This document shows positions 1-10,834 of a stretch of DNA of 64,000 bases, piece after piece. The stretch's first letter is position 1. Every line of letters starts with the position of its first letter. This DNA is from Archivesica marissinica (lineage: Eukaryota > Mollusca > Bivalvia > Venerida > Vesicomyidae). Where the stretch lies: the NCBI GenBank assembly GCA_014843695.1, contig CM026404.1, forward strand, positions 56,798,608 to 56,862,607. Reading direction: 5' to 3'. Made by a program: the position numbers and the translations under genes. The notes beneath the pieces were generated by a model that saw only the letters and a list, made by a program, of their open reading frames with translations, was not told where the DNA came from and did not search any database.

Positions 1-857
1 CACATGAAAACATATATAGGTAGACATGAAAAACATATATAGGTAGACATATACATCACATGAAAAACATATATAGGTAGACATATATATCACATGAAAA
101 ACATATATAGGTAGACATATATATCACATAAAAACATATATAGGTAGACATATATATATCACATGAAAACATATATATGTAGACATATATATCACATGAA
201 AACATATATATGTAGACATATATATCACATGAAAACATACATAGGTAGACATATATATCACATGAAAACATAGATAGGTAGACATATATATCACATGAAA
301 ACATATATAGGTAGACATATATATCACATGAAAACATAGATAGGTAGACATATATATCACATGAAAACATAGATAGGTAGACATATATATCACATGAAAA
401 CATATATATGTAGACATATATATCACATGAAAACATACATAGGTAGACATATATATCATACGAAAACATATATAGTTAGACATATATATCACATGAAAAC
501 ATAGATAGGTAGACATATATATCACATGAAAACATATATAGGTAGACATATATATATCACATGAAAACATATATAGGTAGACATATATATCACATGAAAA
601 ACATATATAGGTAGACATATATATCACATATAAACATATATAGGTAGACATATATATATCACATGAAAACATATATAGGTAGACATGAAAAACATATATA
701 GGTAGACATATACATCACATGAAAAACATATATAGGTAGACATATATATCACATGAAAAACATATATAGGTAGACATATATATCACATAAAAACATATAT
801 AGGTAGACATATATATATCACATGAAAACATATATATGTAGACATATATATCACATG
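1..857. repeat. 33-bp AT-rich minisatellite
   Basis: Tandem array of a unit of about 33 bp (core ACATGAAAACATATATAGG followed by TAGACATATATATC), about 26 copies, running off the left edge. Because 33 is a multiple of three, long open frames appear on the minus strand. They consist only of repeated short peptides and are not genes. It presumably lies in the IDE intron upstream of the first visible exon. Confidence 0.95.
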
Positions 858-2008
858 AAAAACACCTGCTTCTTTTATGTTGTATATTGAGGAATCCTGA
901 TAAAATATGTTCTTATCCAATTACTAGAATCCTAGTTATATCTATATATGTATACATTTTTATTTATATTTCCATATATTATTGTCATGTGTAAATGTTT
1001 AAAATTGCATCCGTAATTGTGAATCACAATAGAATAATTTTTAATTTTTTGCACTATGTAAATGCTATGTATTTGTATATTTGTATTTGTAAATGGTCAT
1101 TAAAGCAGCATTACATCGTATGAAATAAAAGATATTTGAAAAATTCAAATTTTACGTAAGGGTAGCAATGCTGCTACACATTCTAACATTATACTTTGTA
1201 TGCTTATGTTCATTTGGTACGAAGTAGGACTTTCCGAGTCGATCGGCCACGCACTTGTTTACAACCAGAACGCATCGTCCGGACTTGTTTACATTCGGAA
1301 TGCATCGTCCCTATTTGTCCCACGTTGTCTTTTTAAAAAAATTATTTGATATGTTGATTCATACCTCATTTAGGGACATTTCTACATCCCCGCGAGGGGT
1401 TCGACATTAGAGGAAGATAGATAAATAGATAGTCTTTCATGTTCAAAATATATACGTTGTTTTCTACATCCTTTGTTGTTTCACGCATGCACGCTGTGCG
1501 TGTTTACATTTCGTGTGTTGATAAACAAATTCGCGTATACGACGGTTTAAATTTATTGGAATTTTTTCGTTTCTGAGCAACTATTTCGATTTTTGTAAAC
1601 ACACACACATTAGTATTTATATTTTACCCAAAACATCCTTTATTACGATGTAATGCTGCTTTAATAATGTGTAATATTTATGTACATTTTGTCATACACC
1701 TGATCTCCTGATTGTAACAGCTATTTCCCTTGTAGTTATTCATTATTTTCACCTGTCAATTTCAAATAAAAGTCAATGATTTAAAATTTAATTCTTACTT
1801 CATCAAAAATGAACACACTTTCTTTGATATTGCTCCAGTTAAGTGAATAACTATGTATATCACCAGATGGGATAGGTGGATTTTCCTACGAGTACTCAAG
1901 GGTTTCCTCCCACACGAATTTCCACATATACGCTTTCATCCGCTCCAACGAAAGTTATCGTAAATATAAATAATCGTAAAGTTTGTATAACTATGTATTT
2001 AATTTTAG
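858..2008. other. Intron sequence of IDE with a LINE 3'-tail relic
   Basis: No exon is seen. The sequence is AT-rich and ends in the acceptor AG at 2007-2008. At about 1385-1433 there is a short segment (CGCGAGGGGTTCGACATTAG then AGGAAGATAGATA) matching the 3' terminus of the LINE fragment at 55.4 kb. It is probably a tail-only insertion of the same family. Confidence 0.5.
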
Positions 2009-2178
2009 GTTTTCCCAGTTTTTCCACGAGCCATTGTTCACGGCAACAGCCGCCGAACGAGAAATTAATGCTGTAAACTCCGAGAATGACAAGAATCTTC
2101 AAAATGATTCCTGGCGCTTTCACCAGCTGGAGAAGTCACTGGCCAACTCGAAACATGACTACAACAAGTTTGGAACAG
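2009..2178 (+). CDS. IDE: Insulin-degrading enzyme, exon (zinc-ligand glutamate region)
   Basis: First visible exon of an M16A zinc metalloprotease that degrades insulin, amyloid-beta and other short peptides in the cytosol. Acceptor TTTTAG at 2007-2008, donor GTTGCT at 2179. It enters with one base completing a codon and exits in phase 1. Translation begins FSQFFHEPLF and ends KHDYNKFGTG. It contains REINAVNSENDKN, equivalent to the conserved REVNAVDSEHEKN of vertebrate IDE, so the third zinc-ligand glutamate (E189 in human) is kept. It corresponds roughly to human residues 165-221. The HxxEH catalytic exon must lie before the window. No frameshift or stop. Family identity is secure from the continuous match across six exons. 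Confidence 0.93.
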
Positions 2179-2339
2179 GTTGCTACATTATTTTATAGGC
2201 ATACATGGTACCAAGGTCAGAATGAGGAAGTGTTACGACTTAACCAAGTCCCTTGTATGTATTATATACAAAACACTTTTGCTCAATTGAATACGGTAAA
2301 TGGGAAAACAACAATAGTTGACCCTTACTGTGCTGGAAA

Positions 2340-2505
2340 CGAGTATATTCGTTTTGGCAAACAGCCTGATCAGATGGCATAGAATATGCACAGAACGTGC
2401 CATCTGACCAGGCTCTATGCTGTTTGCTATTCGCATAGTGGGGCTAAATTACTTTGCTGAATAGCAAACAACATAGATCCTGATCAGACGCGGCATTACG
2501 CATTG
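2340..2505. repeat. Palindromic MITE-like repeat, copy 1
   Basis: Contains AATAGCAAACAACATAGATC and its near reverse complement around 2402-2438, so the segment can fold on itself. The same motif recurs at 9300-9375 in another IDE intron. It looks like a small non-autonomous DNA element; exact ends and target duplication are not resolved. Confidence 0.5.
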
Positions 2506-2955
2506 CACATTCCTTCCAATTTATTCAGCATTTTAAGGGTTAATGGAGTTAATGGGAGTCCAATTAATCCAAACATCCCTTTAGCTCGATCCATTTGCTT
2601 GACAAATGGGCAGTTTACAGTGATGTGTAGTCAATCAGCTTGTGAGAGATGCACCTTATTGATTAAGATTGCAGTTTTGCAAGCATGCGGGTCTAAATGT
2701 ACTTCTCAATAACATATTCACACTGTGTTTACGGTATTACTGCAAGTATTGACAGCTTGTTTCTACTGAACATTTAAATGGTATATATATATATAATGTT
2801 AGAATTGGAAATTTGTGGAAAGTTGGGATAATTAGTAATTTAATCATAGCTAACAGTTTATTTCATTGGGAAATGCAAGATGGACATTTCTAACATGCAT
2901 CATTCTACTAATAACCTTGGTGCTTCTGTATGAAGCTTCAGCCACAGCTATATGT
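2506..2955. other. IDE intron, no feature seen
   Basis: Ordinary AT-rich intron sequence leading into the 24-bp array. No exon, RNA gene or clear element was recognised. Confidence 0.5.
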
Positions 2956-5900
2956 GAGCATGAAACCACTGTCTTACTCTTGCATGAAACCACTGCCTTA
3001 CTCCTGCATGAAACCACTGTCTTACTCCTGCATGACACCACTGTCTTACTCTTGCATGAAACCACTGTCTTACTCTTGCACGAAACCACTGTCTTACTCT
3101 TGCATGAAACCACTGTCTTACTCTTGCATGAAACCACTGTCTTACTCTTGCATGAAACCACTGTCTTACTCTTGCACGAAACCACTGTCTTACTCTTGCA
3201 TGAAACCACTGTCTTACTCTTGCATGAAACCACTGTCTTACTCTTGCATGAAACCACTGCCTTACTCTTGCATGAAACCACTGTCTTACTCCTGCACGAA
3301 ACCACTGTCTTACTCTTGCATGAAACCACTGCCTTACTCTTGCATGAAACCACTGTCTTACTCCTGCACGAAACCACTGTCTTACTCTTGCATGAAACCA
3401 CTGCCTTACTCTTGCATGAAACCACTGTCTTACTCCTGCATGAAACCACTGTCTTACTCCTGCATGAAACCACTGCCTTACTCCTGCACGAAACCACTGT
3501 CTTACTCCTGCACGAAACCACTGGCTTACTCCTGCATGAAACCACTGTCTTACTCCTGCATGAAACCACTGTCTTACTCCTGCATGAAACCACTGTATTA
3601 CTCTTGCATGAAACCACTGCCATACTCTTGCACGAAACCACTGCCTTACTGTTGTATGAAACCACTGCCTTACTCTTGCATGAAACCACTGAATTACTCT
3701 TGCATGAAACCACTGCCTTACTCTTGCATGAAACCACTGTATTACTCTTGCATGAAACCACTGTCTTACTCTTACATGAAACCACTGCCTTACTCTTGCA
3801 TGAAACCACTGCCTTACTCTTGCATGAAACCAACCACTGTCTTACTCTTGCATGAAACCAACCACTGTCTTACTCTTGCATGAAACCACTGCCATACTCC
3901 TGCACGAAACCACTGTCTTACTCTTGCATGAAACCACTGTCTTACTCTTACATGAAACCACTGCCTTACTCTTGCATGAAACCACTGCCTTACTCTTGCA
4001 TGAAACCAACCACTGTCTTACTCTTGCATGAAACCACTGCCATACTCCTGCACGAAACCACTGTCTTACTCTTGCACGAAACCACTGTCTTACTCTTGCA
4101 TGAAACCACTGTCTTACTCTTGCATGAAACCACTGTCTTACTCTTGCATGAAACCACTGTCTTACTCTTGCATGAAACCTCTGCCTTACTCTTGCACGAA
4201 ACCACTGCCTTACTCTTGCATGAAACCACTGCCTTACTCTTGCACGAAACCACTGTCTTACTCTTGCATGAAACCACTGTCTTACTCTTGCATGAAACCA
4301 CTGTCTTACTCTTGCATGAAACCACTGCCATACTCCTGCACGAAACCACTGTCTTACTCTTGCATGAAACCACTGTCTTACTCTTGCACGAAACCACAGT
4401 CTTACTCTTGCATGAAACCACTGTCTTACTCTTGCACGAAACCACAGTCTTACTCTTGCATGAAACCTCTGCCTTACTCTTGCACGAAACCACTGCCTTA
4501 CTCTTGCATGAAACCACTGCCTTACTCTTGCACGAAACCACTGTCTTACTCTTGCATGAAACCACTGTCTTACTCTTGCATGAAACCACTGCCTTACTCT
4601 TGCATGAAACCACTGTCTTACTCTTGCATGAAACCACTGCCTTACTCTTGCATGAAACCACAGTCTTACTCTTGCATGAAACCACTGCCTTACTCTTGCA
4701 CGAAACCACTGTCTTACTCTTGCATGAAACCACTGTCTTACTCTTGCATGAAACCACTGTCTTACTCTTGCACGAAACCACTGTCTTACTCTTGCATGAA
4801 ACCACTGCCTTACTCTTGCATGAAACCACTGAATTACTCTTGCATGAAACCACTGCCTTACTCTTGCATGAAACCACTGTATTACTCTTGCATGAAACCA
4901 CTGTCTTACTCTTACATGAAACCACTGCCTTACTCTTGCATGAAACCACTGCCTTACTGTTGCATGAAACCACTGCCTTACTCTTGCATGAAACCAACCA
5001 CTGTCTTACTCTTGCATGAAACCAACCACTGTCTTACTCTTGCATGAAACCACGGCCATACTCCTGCACGAAACCACTGTCTTACTCTTGCATGAAACCA
5101 CTGTCTTACTCTTACATGAAACCACTGCCTTACTCTTGCATGAAACCACTGCCTTACTCTTGCATGAAACCAACCACTGTCTTACTCTTGCATGAAACCA
5201 ACCACTGTCTTACTCTTGCATGAAACCACTGCCATACTCCTGCACGAAACCACTGTCTTACTCTTGCATGAAACCACTATCTTACTCTTGCACGAAACCA
5301 CAGTCTTACTCTTGCATGAAACCACTGTCTTACTCTTGCACGAAACCACTGTCTTACTCTTGCATGAAACCTCTGCCTTACTCTTGCACGAAACCACTGC
5401 CTTACTCTTGCATGAAACCACTGCCTTACTCTTGCACGAAACCACTGTCTTACTCTTGCATGAAACCACTGTCTTACTCTTGCATGAAACCACTGTCTTA
5501 CTCTTGCATGAAACCACTGCCATACTCCTGCACGAAACCACTGTCTTACTCTTGCATGAAACCACTGTCTTACTCTTGCACGAAACCACAGTCTTACTCT
5601 TGCATGAAACCACTGTCTTACTCTTGCACGAAACCACAGTCTTACTCTTGCACGAAACCACTGTCTTACTCTTGCATGAAACCTCTGCCTTACTCTTGCA
5701 CGAAACCACTGCCTTACTCTTGCATGAAACCACTGCCTTACTCTTGCACGAAACCACTCTTACTCTTGCATGAAACCACTGTCTTACTCTTGCATGAAAC
5801 CACTGTCTTACTTTTGCATGAAACCACTGCCTTACTGTTGTATGAAACCACTGCCTTACTCTTGCATGAAACCACTGCCTTACTCTTGCATGAAACCACT

Positions 5901-7965
5901 GTCTTACTCTTGCACGAAACCACTGTCTTACTCTTGCATGAAACCACAGTCTTACTCTTGCATGAAACCACTGTCTTACTCTTGCATGAAACCACTGTCT
6001 TACTCTTGCACGAAACCACTGTCTTACTCTTGCATGAAACCACTGTCTTACTCTTGCATGAAACCACAGTCTTACTCTTGCAGAAACCACTCTTACTCTT
6101 GCACGAAACCACTGCCTTACTCTTGCACGAAACCACTGTCTTACTCTTGCATGAAACCACTGTCTTACTCTTGCACGAAACCACAGTCTTACTCTTGCAT
6201 GAAACCACTGTCTTACTCTTGCACGAAACCACAGTCTTACTCTTGCACGAAACCACTGTCTTACTCTTGCATGAAACCTCTGCCTTACTCTTGCACGAAA
6301 CCACTGCCTTACTCTTGCATGAAACCACTGCCTTACTCTTGCACGAAACCACTCTTACTCTTGCATGAAACCACTGTCTTACTCTTGCATGAAACCACTG
6401 TCTTACTTTTGCATGAAACCACTGCCTTACTGTTGTATGAAACCACTGCCTTACTCTTGCATGAAACCACTGCCTTACTCTTGCATGAAACCACTGTCTT
6501 ACTCTTGCACGAAACCACTGTCTTACTCTTGCATGAAACCACAGTCTTACTCTTGCATGAAACCACTGTCTTACTCTTGCATGAAACCACTGTCTTACTC
6601 TTGCATGAAACCACTGTCTTACTCTTGCATGAAACCACTGCCTTACTCTTGCATGAAACCACAGTCTTACTCTTGCACGAAACCACTGCCTTACTGTTGT
6701 ATGAAACCACTGCCTTACTCTTGCACGAAACCACTGCCTTACTCTTGCATGAAACCACTGTCTTACTCTTGCATGAAACCACTGCCTTACTGTTGTATGA
6801 AACCACTGCCTTACTCTTGCATGAAACCACTGTCTTACTCTTGCATGAAACCACTGTCTTACTCTTGCATGAAACCACTGTCTTACTCTTGCATGAAACC
6901 ACTGTCTTACTCCTGCATGAAACCACTGTATTACTCTTGCACGAAACCACTGTCTTACTCTTGCATGAAACCGCTGTATTACTCTTGCATGAAACCACTG
7001 TCTTACTCTTGCATGAAACCACTGCCTTACTCTTGCATGAAACCAACCAGTCTTACTCTTGCATGAAACCAACCACAGTCTTACTCTTGCATGAAACCAC
7101 TGCCATACTCCTGCACGAAACCACTGTCTTACTCTTGCATGTAACCACTGTCTTACTCTTGCACGAAACCACTGCCATACTCCTGCACGAAACCACTGTC
7201 TTACTATTGCACGAAACCACTGCCTTACTCTTGCATGAAACCACTGTCTTACTATTGCACGAAACCACTGCCTTACTCTTGCATGAAACCACTGCCTTAC
7301 TCTTGCATGAAACCACTGCCATACTCTTGCACGAAACCACAGTCTTACTCTTGCATGAAACCACTGCCTTACTCTTGCATGAAACCACTGCCTTACTCTT
7401 GCATGAAACCACTGTATTACTCTTGCATGAAACCACTGCCTTACTCTTGCATGAAACCACTGTATTACTCTTGCATGAAACCTCTGCCTTACTCTTGCAT
7501 GAAACCACTGCCTTACTCTTGCATGAAACCACTGCCTTACTCTTGCATGAAACCACTGTCTTACACTTGCATGAAACCACTGTCTTACACTTGCACGAAA
7601 CCACAATCTTACACTTGCATGAAACCACTGCCTTACTCTTGCACGAAACCACTGTCTTACACTTGCATGAAACCACTGCCTTACTCTTGCACGAAACCAC
7701 TGTCTTACACTTGCATGAAACCACTGCCTTACTCCTGCACGAAACCACTGTCTTACACTTGCATGAAACCACTGTCTTACTCTTGCATGAAACCACTGCC
7801 TTACTCTTGCATGAAACCACTGCCTTACTCTTACATGAAACCAACCACTGACTTACTCCTGCATGAAACCACTGTCGTACTCCTGCATGAAACCACTGCC
7901 TTACTCTTGCATGAAACCACTGCCTTACTCTTGCATGAAACCACTGCCTTACTCTTGCATGAATG
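2956..7965. repeat. 5-kb 24-bp minisatellite in IDE intron
   Basis: About 208 copies of a 24-bp unit (CATGAAACCACTGTCTTACT CTTG), with point variants (TGCC for TGTC, CACG for CATG) and occasional 4-bp insertions (AACCAACCACTG). The unit is a multiple of three and free of stops, so several frames on both strands stay open for hundreds of codons (HETTVLLL, MKPLSYSC, KSKTVVSC, ARVRQWFH). These are artefacts. Larger blocks of the array are themselves duplicated. Confidence 0.97.
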
Positions 7966-8161
7966 TCAGAAACAGCTAAAAGGGTCTGAACACATAGTTT
8001 TTAAAACTGATAACATAATGATAAATGATGCTATCATTCTGTACAAGGAGAATTCTATACGACTCGACCTTCATTCTTATCCATTATTTTGTATTGTTGT
8101 CAGTTGTTGTTATAAATAATTGAAAAATGAAATATGTTTAAACTAACAATGTGTCCCTCAG
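7966..8161. other. IDE intron remnant before exon 2
   Basis: Unique sequence between the end of the 24-bp array and the exon 2 acceptor (TGTGTCCCTCAG, AG at 8160-8161). Pyrimidine-rich close to the acceptor. Confidence 0.6.
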
Positions 8162-8284
8162 GTAATAAGTTCACTCTGGAGACGAGGTCGAAGGAATTAG
8201 GGTACGAGGTTAGAGATGAACTGCTCAAGTTCCACGACAAGTACTACTCCTCTAACCTTATGGGACTCACCGTGCTAGGAAAAG
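8162..8284 (+). CDS. IDE: Insulin-degrading enzyme, exon 2
   Basis: Joins exon 1 in phase 1 (G+GT makes the glycine of FGTG). Translation runs [20 protein letters not shown] then [20 protein letters not shown], closely matching human [20 protein letters not shown] and following residues. Donor GTATGC at 8285, exit phase 1. The last ~30 bases of the exon and the donor are the first unit of a 57-bp tandem array, so about 18 additional copies of the exon end and its donor follow. The first donor is taken as the real one because the next exon continues the family sequence directly (LGK-ESLDEL versus human LGRESLDDL). Confidence 0.94.
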
Positions 8285-9290
8285 GTATGCTACATCTGTA
8301 TATCACACACTCCATTATGGGAGTCACTGTGCTAGGAAAAGGTATTCTACATCTGTATATCACACACTCCATTATGGGAGTCTCTGTGCTAGGAAAAAGT
8401 ATGCTTTTTCTGTATATCACACACTCCATTATGGGAGTCACTGTGCTAGGAAAAGGTATGCTACATCTGTATATCACACACTCCATTATGGGAGTCACTG
8501 TGCTAGGAAAAGGTATTCTACATCTGTATATCACACACTCCATTATGGGACTCGCTGTGCTAGGAAAAGGTATGCTACATCTGTATATCACACACTCCAT
8601 TATGGGAGTCACTGTGCTAGGAAAAGGTATGCTGTTTCTGTATATCACACACTCCATTATGGGAGTCACTGTGCTAGGAAAAGGTAGGAGTCACTGTGCT
8701 AGGAAAAGGTATTCTACATCTGTATATCACACACTCCATTAGGGACTCACTGTGCTAGGAAAAGGTATGCTACATCTGTATATCACACACTCCATTATGG
8801 GAGTCACTGTGCTAGGAAAAGGTATTACATCTTATATCACATCCATATGAGTCACTGTGCTAGGAAAGGTATGCTGTTTCTGTATATCACACATCCATTA
8901 TGGGAGTCACTGTGCTAGGAAAAGGTATGCTACATCTGTATATCACACACTCCATTATGGGAGTCACCGTGCTAGGAAAAGGTATTCTACATCTGTATAT
9001 CACACACTCCATTATGGGAGTCGCCATGCTAGGAAAAGGTATTCTACATCTGTATATCACACACTCCATTATGGGAGTCACTGTGCTAGGAAAAGGTATG
9101 CTACATCTGTATATCACACACTCCATTATGGGAGTCACTGTGCTAGGAAAAGGTATGCTACATCTGTATATCACACACTCCATTATGGGACTCACTGTGC
9201 TAGGAAAAGGTATGCTACATCTGTATATCACACACTCCATTATGGGAATCACTGTGCTAGGAAAAGGAATGCGATTTACTATTTCGATAA
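8257..9290. repeat. 57-bp array that duplicates the IDE exon 2 end and splice donor
   Basis: About 19 units of 57 bp (TATGGGAGTCACTGTGCTAG, then GAAAAGGTATGCTACATCTG, then TATATCACACACTCCAT). Unit 1 is the end of IDE exon 2. Each unit repeats the coding end MGVTVLGK followed by GGTATG or GGTATT. The first eight units stay in the IDE reading frame up to a stop near 8740. Shorter, damaged units occur at about 8673-8870. Confidence 0.95.
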
Positions 9291-9295
9291 TGGAG

Positions 9296-9380
9296 CTAAA
9301 ACACTGCTGAATAGCAAACAACATAGATCCTGATCCGATGCTGCATTTCTGGATCTATGTTGTTTGCAAATGTGATTTTA
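9296..9380. repeat. Palindromic MITE-like repeat, copy 2
   Basis: AATAGCAAACAACATAGATC at 9311 is followed by an inverted copy (GGATCTATGTTGTTTGC) at 9352-9368. It is the same family as the segment at 2340-2505, shorter here and directly abutting the 57-bp array. Confidence 0.5.
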
Positions 9381-9453
9381 TTTACTTAGCAGGCAATGGG
9401 TTAAAGTAAATGTAGCAATGAATTTATATTGGTATTATACAAATTTATATTTC

Positions 9454-9614
9454 ATCATTCCTGATGGAATTCATCGCCACGAGAGAGAGAAGAGGCATGT
9501 GGAATTTAAATTCCTTGCCTAAGGGCTCTGTTGTAACAGCTCCAGCGGGGCGCAATCTAAGGACCTTTCTCACCTGAAGCGAATGCGCTACCACTGCGCT
9601 ATCACAACTTCCAC
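9454..9614 (-). mobile_element. SINE family A, truncated
   Basis: tRNA-derived SINE read on the minus strand. Head with box A-like TAGCGCAGTGG (degenerate) near 9600, body and GCCTTAGGCAAGG motif. The common 3' tail is missing. More diverged than other A copies. Confidence 0.8.
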
Positions 9615-9823
9615 TAGTGAATGTTTGATACACCTTGATTTCACCATATTCATCATTATAATAATATTCAAGAACTGATTATACACACAATAACTACCCA
9701 TTGATTGAATGGAAAGCTAGAAGCTTATTGAGAATCTCTACTCTACATACAAGAAATCTGTACATGGTATGGTGGTAGGATTATTTGATAAAGTGATACA
9801 CTTTACATGTTCCTTGTTCGTAA

Positions 9824-10056
9824 TAGTTTATACAAATTTTTTTTAGCGCGATTGCGAAACAAGTTCTTTCAACTTATATTAATCACTCTCGAGACCTCAT
9901 TCCTTATGGAATCCATCACTATGAAGGAGAGAGAAGAGGCAACGTGGAATTTAAATGCCTTGCCTTAGGGCACAATAGTAACGGTTCCAGTGGGGCTCCA
10001 AAATCCGGACCTTTCGCACCTGATGCGAACGCGCATCCACTGCACTATCACGACTT
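9824..10056 (-). mobile_element. SINE family A
   Basis: Nearly full copy, minus strand: 3' tail GCGATTGCGAAACAAGTT at the left, tRNA-like head ending at 10056. It sits directly before IDE exon 3, with ~35 bp separating it from the acceptor. Confidence 0.88.
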
Positions 10057-10090
10057 GTTCGTACTACATTCATGTTCATTTACTCCACAG

Positions 10091-10293
10091 AATCTTTAGA
10101 CGAGTTAATAGAGATGGTGATTCCCCATTTCTGCGGAGTGGAAAACAAGAATGTTCCTGTACCTGAGTGGCAGGAACACCCGTATGGTGTACCACAACTC
10201 CGCAATATCTGCTATATTACACCAGTGAAAGACATTCGTAACCTGTCGGTAACATGGTCTATTCCCGACCTGCAACCATACTACAAGACAAAC
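10091..10293 (+). CDS. IDE: Insulin-degrading enzyme, exon 3
   Basis: Acceptor TACTCCACAG at 10081-10090, donor GTAATA at 10294. It enters with AA completing GAA (E) and exits in phase 0. Translation begins ESLDELIEMVIPHFCGVENK, with NVPVPEWQEHP and YITPVKDIRNLSVTWSIPDL in the middle, ending QPYYKTN. Human equivalents are ESLDDLTNLV, VENKNVPLPE and VPIKDIRNLYVTFPIPDLQ. Part of the IDE N-terminal half; no disruption. Confidence 0.95.
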
Positions 10294-10449
10294 GTAATAT
10301 TTGCTATTTCCCTCAGTTGCATGATAGTTTTATGTTTATATAGTATGTTTATTTCATGATTTGGGATACACTCATTGTCGTGAAGATTTTCACTTACTAA
10401 TAGGTGTATCTTGAGTTGACTCTTCCTCCTATTTCTGTTCATTGTTGTC

Positions 10450-10690
10450 AGTTTAAACTTTATTTATTTTACAACGATTGCGAAGCAAGTTTTAAAACTT
10501 ATATTAATCACTTTAGTTGGCGCGGATGAAAGCGTAAATGTGGTCATTAATGTGGGAGGAAACCGGAGTACATGGAGAATACCCACCTGTCCGATCTGGC
10601 GACCACCGTACCATCTGACATACTTCCCGGTCCGAGGATTGAACACAGGTTGGATTGGTTAGAAGTGAACGCGCTAACCACTGCGCTAAT
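10450..10690 (-). mobile_element. SINE family B
   Basis: Minus-strand copy: tail (TTTATTTTACAACGATTGCG) at the left, body with CGGATGAAAGCG, head with GCGCTAACCACTGCGCTAAT at the right. Full length or nearly so. Confidence 0.88.
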
Positions 10691-10834
10691 TGTTGTTGAA
10701 GTGCAAATACATTCAAACAATGATATCGAAGCATGATAAAAGTACATATATGTAATATATGCTTTCATGGATGTAACTGTTTAGTAATGCCAGATCTTGT
10801 GTACTTGTAATCAGTCAATTTTGACACATATATA

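Noticed and set aside
1..857. CRISPR-like array
   Set aside because: Units are contiguous with no unique spacers, and the context is an animal genome; the same applies to every other array in the window.
2850..7851. Very long open frames on both strands in the 24-bp array (up to ~690 codons)
   Set aside because: They arise because the unit is a stop-free multiple of three. Several frames on both strands are open at once, the peptides are pure short repeats, and the interval is an IDE intron.
9445..9633. Small conserved-looking protein (KVRSSSPAGAVTIVPLGKAF type) found at many places
   Set aside because: It is the translation of SINE family A and recurs with every copy; not a gene family.
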